64,000 nucleotides of DNA from Corynebacterium sp. J010B-136 (GTDB taxonomy: Bacteria > Actinomycetota > Actinomycetes > Mycobacteriales > Mycobacteriaceae). The notes under the pieces are model-generated. The model searched no databases. It was not told the origin of the DNA and saw only the letters and a list, made by a program, of their open reading frames with translations. A program made the translations under genes and the position numbers. The stretch's first letter is position 1. The number at the start of each line of letters is the position of its first letter. The stretch lies in NCBI RefSeq assembly GCF_002967075.1, contig NZ_PUGE01000002.1:186001-250000 (forward strand), read 5' to 3'. Of this stretch, positions 36,068-45,101 are shown piece by piece.

Positions 36068-36279
36068 AAAGAAGTGGAATAAGAATGGTGGGAGGGAAGG
36101 GGGAAGATGGGGTGTGAGAGTCGGTGCATGAAAGGAGTGGGAAGGGGTGTGGTTGGAGGAATTTGCAGCGATTTGGCAGGATGTGGGTCACATGGGGGAG
36201 CGTAAATAGTGCATCGACAAGCAACTGCGAGTACTGTTTAGACGCTAGCTTTTTTATTTTCTGTGAGGAGATTCCTTTA

Positions 36280-38190
36280 GTGACCACCACTGAGTTCCGT
36301 AATGTAGCCATCGTCGCCCACGTTGACCACGGCAAAACCACCCTCGTCAACGGCATGCTGGAACAGTCCGGCGCATTCGGCGAACACGGCGACCACTCGG
36401 ACCGCGTCATGGACTCCAACGACCAGGAGCGCGAGCGCGGCATTACCATTTTGGCCAAGAACACTGCGATTCACCGCAAGGGCCAGGGTAAAGACGGCGC
36501 TGACTTGATCATCAATGTTATTGACACCCCGGGTCACGCTGACTTCGGTGGCGAGGTCGAGCGCGGGCTGTCCATGGTTGATGGCGTCGTGCTGCTTGTC
36601 GATGCCTCGGAAGGCCCGCTTCCGCAAACCCGCTTCGTGCTGACCAAGGCACTTGAGGCAAAGCTTCCTGTGATTATCGCGGTAAATAAGACTGACCGCC
36701 CTGATGCCCGCATTGAAGAAGTTGTCTCTGATGCGCAGGACCTGCTGCTCGAGATTGCTGCGGGCCTTGAGGACCCTGAGGCTGCTGCTTCTGCTGAAGA
36801 GCTGCTTGACCTGCCTGTTCTCTACACTTCTGGCCGCGCAGGTATTGCGTCGACTGAAAACCCTGGCAATGCAAACGTCCCTGAGGGTGACTCTTTGCAG
36901 CCGCTTTTCGATGTCATCTACAACGTCTTGCCAGAACCATCCGCCAACGTGGATGCGCCGCTGCAGGCACACGTTGCCAACCTGGACTCTTCTGACTTCC
37001 TAGGCCGTATCGCGCTTTTGCGTATCCACGCCGGCAAGATCCGCAAGGGCCAGCAGGTTGCGTGGATTCACTACGATGAAGAAGGCAACCAGCACACCAA
37101 GAACGTGAAGGTTGCGGAGCTGTTGCGCACCGTTGGTTTCCAGCGTCAGCCCACCGAAGAGGCTATCGCAGGCGACATCGTTGCGATTTCCGGTATCTCC
37201 GACATCATGATCGGTGACACCATTGCTGATACTGAGCACCCAGTTCCACTGCCACGCATCAAGGTTGATGAGCCAGCGATTTCGATGACCATTGGTGTGA
37301 ATACCTCGCCAATGGCTGGCCGCGGCGGTGGCGATAAGCTGACCGCGCGTATGGTCAAGGCTCGTTTGGATCAAGAGCTAATCGGTAACGTGTCGCTGCG
37401 CGTGTTGCCAACTGAGCGCCCAGATACCTGGGAAGTTCAAGGCCGTGGCGAGATGGCTTTGTCGGTTCTGATTGAGTCCATGCGTCGTGAAGGCTTCGAG
37501 CTCACCGTGGGTAAGCCACAGGTTGTTACCCAGGTTATTGATGGCAAGGTTCATGAGCCATATGAATTGGTCACCATCGACGTTCCAAGCGAATACCAGG
37601 GTGCTGTCACCCAGCTGATGGCAAACCGCAAGGGCCAGATGCAGTCCATGGACGTCCGCGAAGGCAACTGGGTACGCATGACTTTCCGTATCCCTGCCCG
37701 CGGCCTAATTGGTTTCCGCACCACCTTCATGACTGAGACCCACGGCTCCGGTATCTCCAACTCTTTGGCTGATGGCCTGGACGTGTGGGCTGGCGAAATC
37801 AAGGCACGCCCAACGGGTTCTTTGGTTGCTGACCGCTCCGGTCAGATCACCGCGTATGCACTGATGCAGCTTGCTGACCGCGGCGACTTCTTCGTCGAGC
37901 CAGGCGCTGAAGCATATGAAGGCATGGTCGTTGGCGCGAATAACCGCGACGAGGACATGGACATCAACATCACCAAGGAAAAGAAGCTCACCAACATGCG
38001 TGCAGCTTCTGCGGATGCGACCGTGACTTTGTCTAAGGCTCGTACCCTTTCTTTGGAAGAGGCTTTGGAATTCTGTGGCAACGATGAGTGCGTTGAGGTA
38101 GGGCCAAATGTTCTGCGCGTGCGCAAGCTGGAGCTGTCTGCTACCGATCGCCGTCGTGCAGCATCGAAGGCTAAGCAGCTTAACAAGTAA
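36280..38190 (+). CDS. typA: Translational GTPase TypA/BipA
   Basis: 636 residues from GTG 36280, preceded by GAGGAG. G1 is [10 protein letters not shown] (residues 13-22), G2 region [12 protein letters not shown]3 [12 protein letters not shown]4 NKTDRPD. Domains 2, 3 (EF-G III-like) and V follow, then the TypA-specific C-terminal domain ending [16 protein letters not shown]. TypA is a ribosome-associated GTPase for assembly and stress adaptation. It contains one 11-mer copy (36594) read LLVDASEGP in the GTPase domain. It is the first gene of a run through dapC. Confidence 0.95.
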   Translation: MTTTEFRNVAIVAHVDHGKTTLVNGMLEQSGAFGEHGDHSDRVMDSNDQERERGITILAKNTAIHRKGQGKDGADLIINVIDTPGHADFGGEVERGLSMVDGVVLLVDASEGPLPQTRFVLTKALEAKLPVIIAVNKTDRPDARIEEVVSDAQDLLLEIAAGLEDPEAAASAEELLDLPVLYTSGRAGIASTENPGNANVPEGDSLQPLFDVIYNVLPEPSANVDAPLQAHVANLDSSDFLGRIALLRIHAGKIRKGQQVAWIHYDEEGNQHTKNVKVAELLRTVGFQRQPTEEAIAGDIVAISGISDIMIGDTIADTEHPVPLPRIKVDEPAISMTIGVNTSPMAGRGGGDKLTARMVKARLDQELIGNVSLRVLPTERPDTWEVQGRGEMALSVLIESMRREGFELTVGKPQVVTQVIDGKVHEPYELVTIDVPSEYQGAVTQLMANRKGQMQSMDVREGNWVRMTFRIPARGLIGFRTTFMTETHGSGISNSLADGLDVWAGEIKARPTGSLVADRSGQITAYALMQLADRGDFFVEPGAEAYEGMVVGANNRDEDMDINITKEKKLTNMRAASADATVTLSKARTLSLEEALEFCGNDECVEVGPNVLRVRKLELSATDRRRAASKAKQLNK

Positions 38191-38195
38191 GTCTC

Positions 38196-39929
38196 ATGCG
38201 TCGGGCAGGGTTAAAGCGTCTCACCGGCACGTCAGCGATTTTTTCCGCGGCGTTGCTGGTTAGTTGCATGGCAAATCCCGGCCCTGCCCCGACTGTTGAT
38301 GAGCAAGAAGAGCTTGTCGATGCCTCCGCCGACGACGAGCCCTCCACCGACCAAGAAGCGGACAAAGCCAGCGACGATGATGCTGAAATTGCCGATGGCA
38401 TAGAGGACGAAGAAGGCCCTGATCGCTCGTCGATGTCTGTGGGCATTGACCCATTTCAATTGGGTTTTAATCCGCACCTCGTTGCTGATGACACAGAGCT
38501 TGTCGATGCCCTCGCGGACCTCGTATTACCCTCAGCCTTTCACGGCAATATCATCGATTCTGATGTGCTGAATTCAGCGCGTGAAATTGATGCGCCGCCA
38601 GGGGTTGCGCAACGCGTGCGCTATTCCATTAAAGATGGCGCGCAGTGGTCTGATGGCACGCCCATTACGGGTGCGGATTTTGACTACCTGTTCAAGGAAA
38701 TGGTCTCCACCCCCGGGGTGCGCGAAGTAGCACCTTATCGCGCCATTTCGGCCTTAAGTATCTCTGCTGGCGGCAGCATTGTGACCGTCGATTTTTCGAC
38801 GCGCGTGGCGGATTGGCACCGGTTATTTACACACTTGCTGCCTTCGCACCTGTTGGAATCGGGACAATTCGACCGGGTTTTAGAGTCAGCTATTCCGGCT
38901 TCCGCTGGTAAGTTCAGCGTCGCGAGCATCGACCAGGCGCGCGGCTTAATCACACTCAACCGCAATGATCGCTTCTGGGGAAAGAACCCGGCGAAAATTG
39001 ACGTGGTGCAATTGCGCGCGATTCGTTCGACATCGCAGGCTGCAAACCTGTTGCGCTCAGAGCAAGTAAGTTTCGTGGATATTGCCCCGACGCAAACCTT
39101 AAAAGAACAACTTAGCTTATTAGGGGACATTAGTACCGAAAGTGCGAATCCTTCGCGCCAGCTGCGGTTGAGCCTTTCTACGCAATCGCAAATCTTAGAA
39201 TCACCGCAACTGCGCCGCACGATGCTTTCGCTCATCGATACGCGTCAGCTTGCGCGCTTGGCAACCGAGCGCGATGTTGATTTGCGTGTGCCCTATGGCG
39301 GTAATCCGCTTCTAGACTCCGCGAGTGAGGAAGAGATTGCGGTGCTAGCCGCTGCTACCAAAGACAATCCACTGCGCATTGCTGTTGACCCGACTGAACA
39401 GGCTGCCGGCATTGCCGCGATGACCTTGGTGGATATGCTGAGACTCGAAGGCGTCGAGGCCCGCGTGGTGGAAAACCGCATGACCTCTATCGTGGAAGAA
39501 GCTCTGCCTGAAGGCGAGGTCGATGCAGTAATTTCTACCGCGGATACCTCCGTTACGGCCACTAATGTGGCAAGCTTTTTTACCTGTCACGTGGATGAAG
39601 AAACCGCTGCAGCTGCTTCCACTACAGCTAGCGCAACCTCTACCGCAGCTATTACAACCAAACCCGAGGAGCCTGCGCTCACGCAGCAAAAGTTGTGGTC
39701 AGGTAACCTATCACTGGCATGCGCGAGTGACTTTGAAGAGCGTGCGCAAAGCATCCTCTCGGGTGAAATAAGTGCGCAACAAGGTCTGGAAATGATCCGG
39801 CAAATCAATCGTGAGCAGGCTTTTTATCTCCCGTTAATTGATGAGACTCGTATTCGCGCCTTCGATGAAGACTATCCCGGTGGATCTTTATCCACCCTCG
39901 AAGAAATTGACGGCAGGAGCTCAAGGTGA
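38196..39929 (+). CDS. ABC transporter substrate-binding lipoprotein (SBP family 5)
   Basis: A 577-residue lipoprotein with signal peptide and lipobox LLVSC (Cys24), then an acidic disordered stretch, then an oligopeptide/dipeptide-binding SBP_bac_5 fold (YSIKDGAQWSDGTPITGADF is the typical entry motif). No permease or ATPase genes are adjacent, so it either serves a remote transporter or has a sensing role, as for the lipoprotein near mshB in other actinobacteria. Two 11-mer copies lie in its first 320 bp (38312, 38498), both read as ELVDA. Overlaps mshB by 4 nt. Confidence 0.88.
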   Translation: MRRAGLKRLTGTSAIFSAALLVSCMANPGPAPTVDEQEELVDASADDEPSTDQEADKASDDDAEIADGIEDEEGPDRSSMSVGIDPFQLGFNPHLVADDTELVDALADLVLPSAFHGNIIDSDVLNSAREIDAPPGVAQRVRYSIKDGAQWSDGTPITGADFDYLFKEMVSTPGVREVAPYRAISALSISAGGSIVTVDFSTRVADWHRLFTHLLPSHLLESGQFDRVLESAIPASAGKFSVASIDQARGLITLNRNDRFWGKNPAKIDVVQLRAIRSTSQAANLLRSEQVSFVDIAPTQTLKEQLSLLGDISTESANPSRQLRLSLSTQSQILESPQLRRTMLSLIDTRQLARLATERDVDLRVPYGGNPLLDSASEEEIAVLAAATKDNPLRIAVDPTEQAAGIAAMTLVDMLRLEGVEARVVENRMTSIVEEALPEGEVDAVISTADTSVTATNVASFFTCHVDEETAAAASTTASATSTAAITTKPEEPALTQQKLWSGNLSLACASDFEERAQSILSGEISAQQGLEMIRQINREQAFYLPLIDETRIRAFDEDYPGGSLSTLEEIDGRSSR

Positions 39930-40903
39930 ACCACAAGAATTTATCCCACGGCGCAGCCACTGAACTTGCGGGCAAGCGCGTTTTAGTTGTACACGCGCAC
40001 CCAGACGATGAAGTGCTATTTACCGGCGGCACCATCGCAGAGCTGACTTCGCGTGGTGCTGAAGTTCTACTTCTGACAGCCACCTTGGGTGAAGAAGGCG
40101 AAGTCATCGGTCAGCGATATCAGCACCTCGCGGGCAGCGATTTACTCGGCGGGTTCCGGATTCGTGAGCTCCAAGACGCAGCGTCTGCTATCGGCGCGCG
40201 CAGCGAGCACCTGATTGCACCCGGCTACCTCCGGGATTCCGGAATGGTTGGCTCTGCAGCCCACGCGCACCCGCGCGCTTTAGTGAATAACGTGGATGAG
40301 GCGGCAGGGGGCATCGAAAAGCATCTTGCGATCTTTTCACCCCACGCAGTGATTACCTATGGCCCGGATGGTGGCTATGGGCATCCTGACCATATTGCTG
40401 TGCACCAGGCGACCGAGCGCGCGTGCAAAGCAGCTGGGATAAGCAATATTTGGTGGACTATCTACCAGCGTGAGGCGATTTTTGCCGCACTGGAGACGGT
40501 CACGCCGGCTCGCGGCTGGGAAAAGCCTTCGGAGGACTACCTGCTTAATTTCACCAACGCAGCTTATGACCTGAAGCTTGCGCTTTCCGATGCCTCCTAT
40601 AACGCGAAAATCGCCGGGATCTCTGCCCACCCGACGCAAGTGTGGGTCGGGAACGGTGCTGTCAGCGAGACCAACCCTGAGCCGCGCTGGGCGGTGTGCT
40701 CTGACCCTGCTGTAGCGCCGGTGGCTTATGCCTTATCTAATAACCTGGTCATGCCGGTGATTCGTGCCGAGTATTTGCAGCGCAGCCGCGGAGAAAACGA
40801 CCCCTTGCCAGCCGATGTTGCGGCTGATGCCAACCGTGCCCACCGCGCGGAGCATGAGCCATCAACCGGTGATGTGTGGGAGGTATTTTTCGATGAGCAG
40901 TAA
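39926..40903 (+). CDS. mshB: Mycothiol biosynthesis deacetylase MshB
   Basis: 325 residues, GTG 39926 overlapping the preceding stop (GTGA). A zinc-dependent PIG-L deacetylase removing acetyl from GlcNAc-inositol, the second committed step to mycothiol. The metal motif is HAHPDDEVLFTGGT (His and Asp ligands, residues 24-37), the later His is in YGHPDHIAVHQA. The length of ~325 and GEEGEVIGQRY match MshB rather than generic PIG-L proteins. The 3' end overlaps the next gene by 11 bp. Confidence 0.92.
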   Translation: MNHKNLSHGAATELAGKRVLVVHAHPDDEVLFTGGTIAELTSRGAEVLLLTATLGEEGEVIGQRYQHLAGSDLLGGFRIRELQDAASAIGARSEHLIAPGYLRDSGMVGSAAHAHPRALVNNVDEAAGGIEKHLAIFSPHAVITYGPDGGYGHPDHIAVHQATERACKAAGISNIWWTIYQREAIFAALETVTPARGWEKPSEDYLLNFTNAAYDLKLALSDASYNAKIAGISAHPTQVWVGNGAVSETNPEPRWAVCSDPAVAPVAYALSNNLVMPVIRAEYLQRSRGENDPLPADVAADANRAHRAEHEPSTGDVWEVFFDEQ

Positions 40904-41285
40904 TTTTGTGCCCTTTGAATTCTCCCGCGCCGAAGCCGTCGGCGGCCTGGTGTGGCTCAGCGTTGGCGCGCTGCTCTCGCTGGTTTTAGAAGTTGTGTAC
41001 CTGGGTGCGTATCTCACCATGCCTAATGGCGTGCGTATTGCTTTCCCGCTCACCGTTGCTATCGCCTGGTGGTTTAACAAAGCTTTGACCAAAACTGCGC
41101 GCCTGTGGAGTCCAAACGTATTCATTGCTGCCATCCCGTTGGCGGTCTGGGTATTGGGATTTTTCGCGTTTTTGGTTATAGGTTCAACTACTGGCGATCA
41201 ATGGTTGGGAAGTAATATTCGTACCGTTGCCTTGCTTTTTGCCGGGGTAATCGGTGGTATTTGGCCATTTGTAGGGTCTAAGTGA
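40893..41285 (+). CDS. Small integral membrane protein after mshB
   Basis: 130 residues from ATG 40893, which overlaps the end of mshB. Four hydrophobic segments (GLVWLSVGALLSLVLEVVYL; RIAFPLTVAIAWWF; FIAAIPLAVWVLGFFAFLV; TVALLFAGVIGGIWPF). No motif is recognised and no function is assigned. Conservation of position between mshB and the ferredoxin gene in corynebacteria is my recollection. Confidence 0.78.
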   Translation: MSSNFVPFEFSRAEAVGGLVWLSVGALLSLVLEVVYLGAYLTMPNGVRIAFPLTVAIAWWFNKALTKTARLWSPNVFIAAIPLAVWVLGFFAFLVIGSTTGDQWLGSNIRTVALLFAGVIGGIWPFVGSK

Positions 41286-41336
41286 CATACTAATAATTGT
41301 CTGGATAGTGCCGGATTTCAGGAGATAAAATACCCC

Positions 41337-41660
41337 ATGACATATACAATTGCTCAGCCCTGCGTCGACGTAATGGACCGCGGCTGTGTTGAAGAGTGCC
41401 CCGTAGATTGCATCTACGAGGGCAAGCGTATGCTCTACATCCACCCTGATGAGTGCGTGGACTGTGGTGCTTGCGAACCTGCGTGCCCTGTAGAGGCAAT
41501 TTTCTACGAAGATGACGTTCCAGACGAGTGGCTGGAATATAATGACGCTAATGCCGCGTTCTTTGACGATCTCGGTTCCCCTGGCGGTGCAGCGGGTGCT
41601 GGCCCTCAGGACTTCGATGTCCCGATGATTGCTGCGTTGCCGCCTCAAAATCAGGATTAG
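41337..41660 (+). CDS. fdxA: Seven-iron ferredoxin FdxA
   Basis: 107 residues. The 3Fe-4S cysteines are C9, C17 and C21 (with C25 following as PVDC), and C40-x2-C43-x2-C46-x3-C50-P gives the 4Fe-4S cluster, the usual 7Fe actinobacterial pattern. The C-terminal 45 residues are acidic and lack cysteines, as in FdxA. A one-electron carrier of the cytoplasm; partners are not evident here. 28 bp upstream of dapC. Confidence 0.93.
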   Translation: MTYTIAQPCVDVMDRGCVEECPVDCIYEGKRMLYIHPDECVDCGACEPACPVEAIFYEDDVPDEWLEYNDANAAFFDDLGSPGGAAGAGPQDFDVPMIAALPPQNQD

Positions 41661-41687
41661 CTTTTAAACAAGGAGTTTGAACTAACT

Positions 41688-42803
41688 ATGGCACGGACCC
41701 CACTGGGCAGTGTATTACCGGATTTCCCGTGGAATTCCCTGGCGGATGCCAAAGCTAAGGCAGCTAGCCACCCTGAGGGGATCGTGGATTTGTCCGTGGG
41801 AACCCCAGTGGATGAAGTTTCGCCTTCTGTGCAGCTGGCTTTGTCTTCAGCAGCGTCGTTGTCTGGGTATCCGCAAACTATGGGTACCCCGGAATTACGC
41901 GAGGCTATTTCGAGTGCGTTGGAGCGCCGCTACGAAATCGTCGGGCTAGGGGACAAGTCTGTACTTCCTGTCGTGGGCACTAAGGAAGCAATCGCATGGT
42001 TGCCAACCTTGCTGGGCTTGCGCGGGGAGACCGTAGTTATTCCATCAGTGGCTTATCCGACCTATGAAGTCGGTGCGAAGATCGCCGGCGCAGAGATTAT
42101 CCGCGCTGATGATCCGGCTGATTTTCAGGATGCAGCCCTGGTCTTTATCAACTCTCCGTCTAACCCCACCGGCAAGGTGTTAAACATCGACGAGCTGCGC
42201 GCGATTGTCGCGTGGGCACGTGAGCACAATGCCATCGTGGCCTCTGATGAGTGTTACATGGCTTTGGCGTGGGAAGATGCGCACCCGCCAGTTTCCATCT
42301 TGGACCCTCGAGTTACAGACGGAGATATGACCGGGCTGATTGCCATGCATTCTTTGTCGAAGTCAGCGAATATGGCCTCGTACCGCGCAGGCTTTTTCGC
42401 CGGTGATGCAGAGCTTATCGCTGAGCTTTTGGAAGTGCGCAAGCACGCCGGCCTTATGGTTCCAGGTCCTGTGCAAGCAGCGATGGTCGCAGCGCTTAAC
42501 GATGACGCCACCGAAGCCCTGCAGGTCCAGCGCTACGCGCTGCGTCGTGCGAAGTTGATGCGCGCGCTTAGCGACGTCGGCTTTGACATCCACCATTCCG
42601 AAGCCGGCATGTATCTGTGGGCAACCAGCGGCAATAATTGCCGCGACGATGTTGCGTGGTTAGCAGACTTGGGTATCTTGGTTGCTCCCGGCGATTTCTA
42701 CGGACAGGTGGGCGAGCAGTTTATTCGCGTCGGTCTCAATGGCACTGATGAGCGTATCGACGCCGCGTGTGCTCGCCTTACTGCCGCCGGTCAGCGCAAC
42801 TAA
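41688..42803 (+). CDS. dapC: Succinyldiaminopimelate transaminase
   Basis: 371 residues, class-I aminotransferase. SPSNPTGKVL is the substrate/cofactor loop, VASDECYMALAWE follows it, and the PLP lysine lies in SLSKSANMASYRAGFF (about residue 225). The actinobacterial DapC type converts N-succinyl-2-amino-6-ketopimelate to N-succinyl-LL-DAP. dapD and dapE lie 3-5 kb downstream, so the succinylase branch of lysine/meso-DAP synthesis is clustered here. Confidence 0.92.
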   Translation: MARTPLGSVLPDFPWNSLADAKAKAASHPEGIVDLSVGTPVDEVSPSVQLALSSAASLSGYPQTMGTPELREAISSALERRYEIVGLGDKSVLPVVGTKEAIAWLPTLLGLRGETVVIPSVAYPTYEVGAKIAGAEIIRADDPADFQDAALVFINSPSNPTGKVLNIDELRAIVAWAREHNAIVASDECYMALAWEDAHPPVSILDPRVTDGDMTGLIAMHSLSKSANMASYRAGFFAGDAELIAELLEVRKHAGLMVPGPVQAAMVAALNDDATEALQVQRYALRRAKLMRALSDVGFDIHHSEAGMYLWATSGNNCRDDVAWLADLGILVAPGDFYGQVGEQFIRVGLNGTDERIDAACARLTAAGQRN

Positions 42804-42968
42804 AATTGGGCTCACAGCTATTTAGTACCGTGTGGAAAGCAATCCAGTAACCCAAGTGCGCTAAACTTTAATAACTTTCAGCGTGAAAAGGCGGCGAACG
42901 AAAAGTTTGCCGCCACACTCGCGCGTAGTTTTAGAAGAATTGTCCATAAAGAAGGGTTACTCAAGAGC

Positions 42969-43523
42969 ATGACGGTAGCTCGTTTTATATCTAATATGGG
43001 GCAATTTCTCAGGTTTGGCCTCGTGGGAGGATCTGGCACGGTCGTTAACCTGCTGGTGGTATTTCTGTCCAAAAAGATTGCGATGTGGTCGGCTGGCATT
43101 ACCGAGCATGATGGCTTTATCAACCTATTTGGTACCCAATTTAATATCCGCTGGTACCACGTGTTTATGGCGATTGCGTTTTTGCTCGCCAATACCTGGA
43201 ACTATCAGCTCAACCGCATGTGGACTTTCAAAGAAGCCCAGCGTATCTCATGGTTACGCGGCTTTTTCCCATTCTTACTGGCAGGCCTCGGCGCCTTCTT
43301 AGTCAGCCAGGTCATCGCCACGTTATTGATGAATGTGAATTCGCCGATTGCGCTGTCGCCAGAAATCTTCGATGATTCCACCGGCTTCCGCACCAAGTTC
43401 TACTGGGCATCAGCAATTTCAATTATCGTAGCTATGCCGATTAACTTCGTGATTAATAAGCTGTGGACCTTCCGCTCCCGGCCGAAAAGCCCTGTCTTCG
43501 TACAGGACGCAGCTCCTAGCTAA
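42969..43523 (+). CDS. GtrA family membrane protein
   Basis: 184 residues with four membrane helices. Motifs: FLRFGLVGGSGTVVNLLVVF (helix 1), LANTWNYQLNRMWTF and INFVINKLWTFRSR, the repeated N-x-x-W-T-F of GtrA proteins, which flip or support flipping of polyprenyl-linked sugars for cell-wall glycans. An extra loop between helices 1 and 2 (about 40 residues) makes it longer than average. Its end overlaps the convergent gene by 8 bp. Confidence 0.88.
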   Translation: MTVARFISNMGQFLRFGLVGGSGTVVNLLVVFLSKKIAMWSAGITEHDGFINLFGTQFNIRWYHVFMAIAFLLANTWNYQLNRMWTFKEAQRISWLRGFFPFLLAGLGAFLVSQVIATLLMNVNSPIALSPEIFDDSTGFRTKFYWASAISIIVAMPINFVINKLWTFRSRPKSPVFVQDAAPS

Positions 43524-44466
43524 ACGTGCTGCGCACGCATTCGTGCCAGTTGAACACCGGGTTGCCTTGTATACCCACTTCATCGCGCCTTGGTCGACCT
43601 TGTCGAATCCACTGCGCGATTTCTTTTACCTTCGCCACCACCTGTTTTAAGTGATAATGCACGCAATCAGCACTAAACCTTAAGACCACGCACCCAAGGC
43701 TTGCGCCATCATTCGATTTCCAGCGGTCTTTCACAAAGCTTTTGGCATCGCTGTGCACCTCATAGCCGTCGACTTCGATTAAAATCCCCAGCTTCTGCAG
43801 CCACAGATCGTAACGGTAACCCGCAAAAAGTACATTGTGTTGCACCTGAAACCCGACCCGACGCAGCTCCGTCGCGAGCTTCTTCTCCGCAATGCTATCC
43901 GCTCCGATGCAACAGCGTTTCAATACGCTGCGTAGTTGCATCGTCAAGCGCTTCATGCGCCCTACGTCGCGCTTCAGCTTGTCGATGCCGCTGCGACCCC
44001 TATAACACTGCTCCAACAGCCACTCCTGCTCGTAGGGGCTGCGTCTTGCGGCCCACAGCGGTTCAACCAGTTTGATGCCGTCTTTGACTTGCGTGGTCTG
44101 CCTGCGAGTATGCCGTACCGTGAAATTTTCGCCCCGAATGGTGCGCGGGCCTTCCAATTCCAGCGGGAATGTCAACGTATGCCCCAGGTGCAGCTGCGTC
44201 GCGGAGTGTCCGGTAAGCGCGACATCGGCAAGCGACTGCGTGAGCGCCCTGGCGACATTGCGCGCGCTAACCCTGCCGCTGATGTAGATGCCGCGATGCA
44301 CGCGATGCAGCGTGCCGTCTGCGACCATGCACGCTTGTTTGCGCCTGCCGATGCCCCTTTTCCGCAACTCCTGCGTAGTCCATATGCTTCCGATCTGGGT
44401 ATTCGTGCCCTTGGTGTCCGTAACCTTGGTGTTTATGCTTTTGGTATTCATACTCTTGGTATTCAT
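43516..44466 (-). CDS. AbiEi-like N-terminus with DUF559/Vsr-type nuclease-fold C-terminus
   Basis: 316 residues. The N-terminal ~24 residues are a pentapeptide-like repeat of NTK/DTK units (MNTKSMNTKSINTK). Residues 30-75 resemble the AbiEi/transcription-regulator N-terminal fold (ELRKRGIGRRKQACMVADGT; LHRVHRGIYI). The C-terminal ~110 residues resemble a DUF559/Vsr-like restriction-endonuclease fold with E-x(n)-D/E-x-K-like residues (LIEVDGYEVHSDAKSFVKDR). Proteins of this layout are common in actinobacteria with no proven role; a nuclease or abortive-infection function is inference. Orientation is opposite to its neighbours and codon use looks less optimised, suggesting acquisition. Confidence 0.78.
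   Translation of the reverse strand: MNTKSMNTKSINTKVTDTKGTNTQIGSIWTTQELRKRGIGRRKQACMVADGTLHRVHRGIYISGRVSARNVARALTQSLADVALTGHSATQLHLGHTLTFPLELEGPRTIRGENFTVRHTRRQTTQVKDGIKLVEPLWAARRSPYEQEWLLEQCYRGRSGIDKLKRDVGRMKRLTMQLRSVLKRCCIGADSIAEKKLATELRRVGFQVQHNVLFAGYRYDLWLQKLGILIEVDGYEVHSDAKSFVKDRWKSNDGASLGCVVLRFSADCVHYHLKQVVAKVKEIAQWIRQGRPRRDEVGIQGNPVFNWHECVRSTFS
44401..44466 (-). repeat. 15-bp in-frame tandem repeat at the start of the DUF559-like gene
   Basis: Four 15-bp units (44401, 44416, 44431, 44446), each with the core CTTGGT or TTTGGT on the plus strand, plus 6 bp of a fifth. Each codes for about five residues (x-N/D-T-K-x). Two units start with an in-frame ATG, so the number of units changes both protein length and available start codons. 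Confidence 0.88.
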
Positions 44467-44633
44467 ACACCTGACGCTATTGCTCGCACGCTACCGCAAT
44501 CTAGGCTGACCTGCGGCTGCTGTGGATAACTTGCCCCTTCCCGCCATATTTATTGACGTGTCACCTAAAATCTGTGGATAATTACCTCTGCCCTCGCGCT
44601 TCCGTGCTTTACTCACCACGCGTATTTGCACAC

Positions 44634-44703
44634 CGAACCCTTCGCGCTCACCCAGAGCAAGCGTCTAACCATGCGATGGCTTGCTGTGAGCGCGAAAGGG
44701 CAT
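44634..44703. repeat. Palindromic element D1, abutting an 11-mer motif
   Basis: Arms CCTTCGCGCTCAC and GTGAGCGCGAAAGGG. CAC to GAG 44649-44690, 42 nt, central T-N4-A. The right arm runs directly into CATCGACAAGC (44701-44711). Confidence 0.9.
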
Positions 44704-44720
44704 CGACAAGCTTTTGCGCC

Positions 44721-44790
44721 TGTGCGCCTCGCGCTCACCAGCTGTGGCCAAGTCTCGAGAGCGCCTGCCGCTGTGAGCGGGAAGCGATCA
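44721..44790. repeat. Palindromic element D2 (degenerate arms)
   Basis: Arms CCTCGCGCTCAC and GTGAGCGGGAAG, the weakest copy, but CAC to GAG (44736-44777) is still 42 nt and T-N4-A is kept. Confidence 0.8.
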
Positions 44791-44863
44791 TCGCGTGCGC
44801 CGACTTCGACTGTGCCCGTCTGAAAGTGCAACGCTGGCTGATGCCTTCGCTTGTCGATGCCGG

Positions 44864-44933
44864 CGTGTGCTTCGCGCTCACAGCGAAGCTGTTGATGTCG
44901 AGGAGCTGTTATATGGTGAGCGCGAAGGGGACA
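44864..44933. repeat. Palindromic element D3
   Basis: Arms GCTTCGCGCTCAC and GTGAGCGCGAAGGGGACA. CAC to GAG 44879-44920, 42 nt, T-N4-A kept. An 11-mer GCTTGTCGATG ends 11 bp before the left arm core (44849-44859). Confidence 0.92.
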
Positions 44934-44938
44934 GGGGG

Positions 44939-45019
44939 CTGAGGACCGGGTACTGATGCGAGGGGGTTGGGGACGGGGAGCTGGTGCGAGGGCTGAGGAC
45001 GGGGTGCTGATGGGTTGGC
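44939..45019. repeat. ~27-bp G-rich tandem repeat, three units
   Basis: Units beginning CTGAGGACCGGGTACTGATG, GTTGGGGACGGGGAGCTGGT and CTGAGGACGGGGTGCTGATG follow one another with a period of about 27 bp, next to palindromic element D3 and before the dapD terminator. Confidence 0.75.
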
Positions 45020-45033
45020 GTTGAGATCGCAAA

Positions 45034-45066
45034 AGCGCCTTGCCGATAGTTGTTTGGCAAGGCGCT
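45034..45066 (-). terminator. Intrinsic terminator of dapD
   Basis: AGCGCCTTGCC (45034-45044) pairs with GGCAAGGCGCT (45056-45066), and on the minus strand the stem is followed by TTTTGCGATCTC. It lies 36 bp past the dapD stop. Confidence 0.88.
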
Positions 45067-45101
45067 AGTCGCGCGCTGGATGGGCGCGTGAAATGAGCGG
45101 A

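Larger units (their letters stand above)
35328..36279. other. Intergenic region with palindromic cluster C and G-rich DNA
   Basis: It contains the promoter region of the secreted-protein gene (35330-35480), three palindromic elements (35691-35982), G-rich direct repeats (36006-36067), an 11-mer copy (36212-36222) and the typA leader. Open frames across it are built from the palindromes and are not supported as genes. Confidence 0.7.

Noticed and set aside
35817..36464. 215-residue minus-strand frame over cluster C and the typA start
   Set aside because: Repeat-derived and antisense to typA; proline/serine-rich composition typical of shadow frames.
44553..44942. 129-residue open frame through palindromic cluster D
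   Set aside because: Built from three palindromic elements; no support as a gene.
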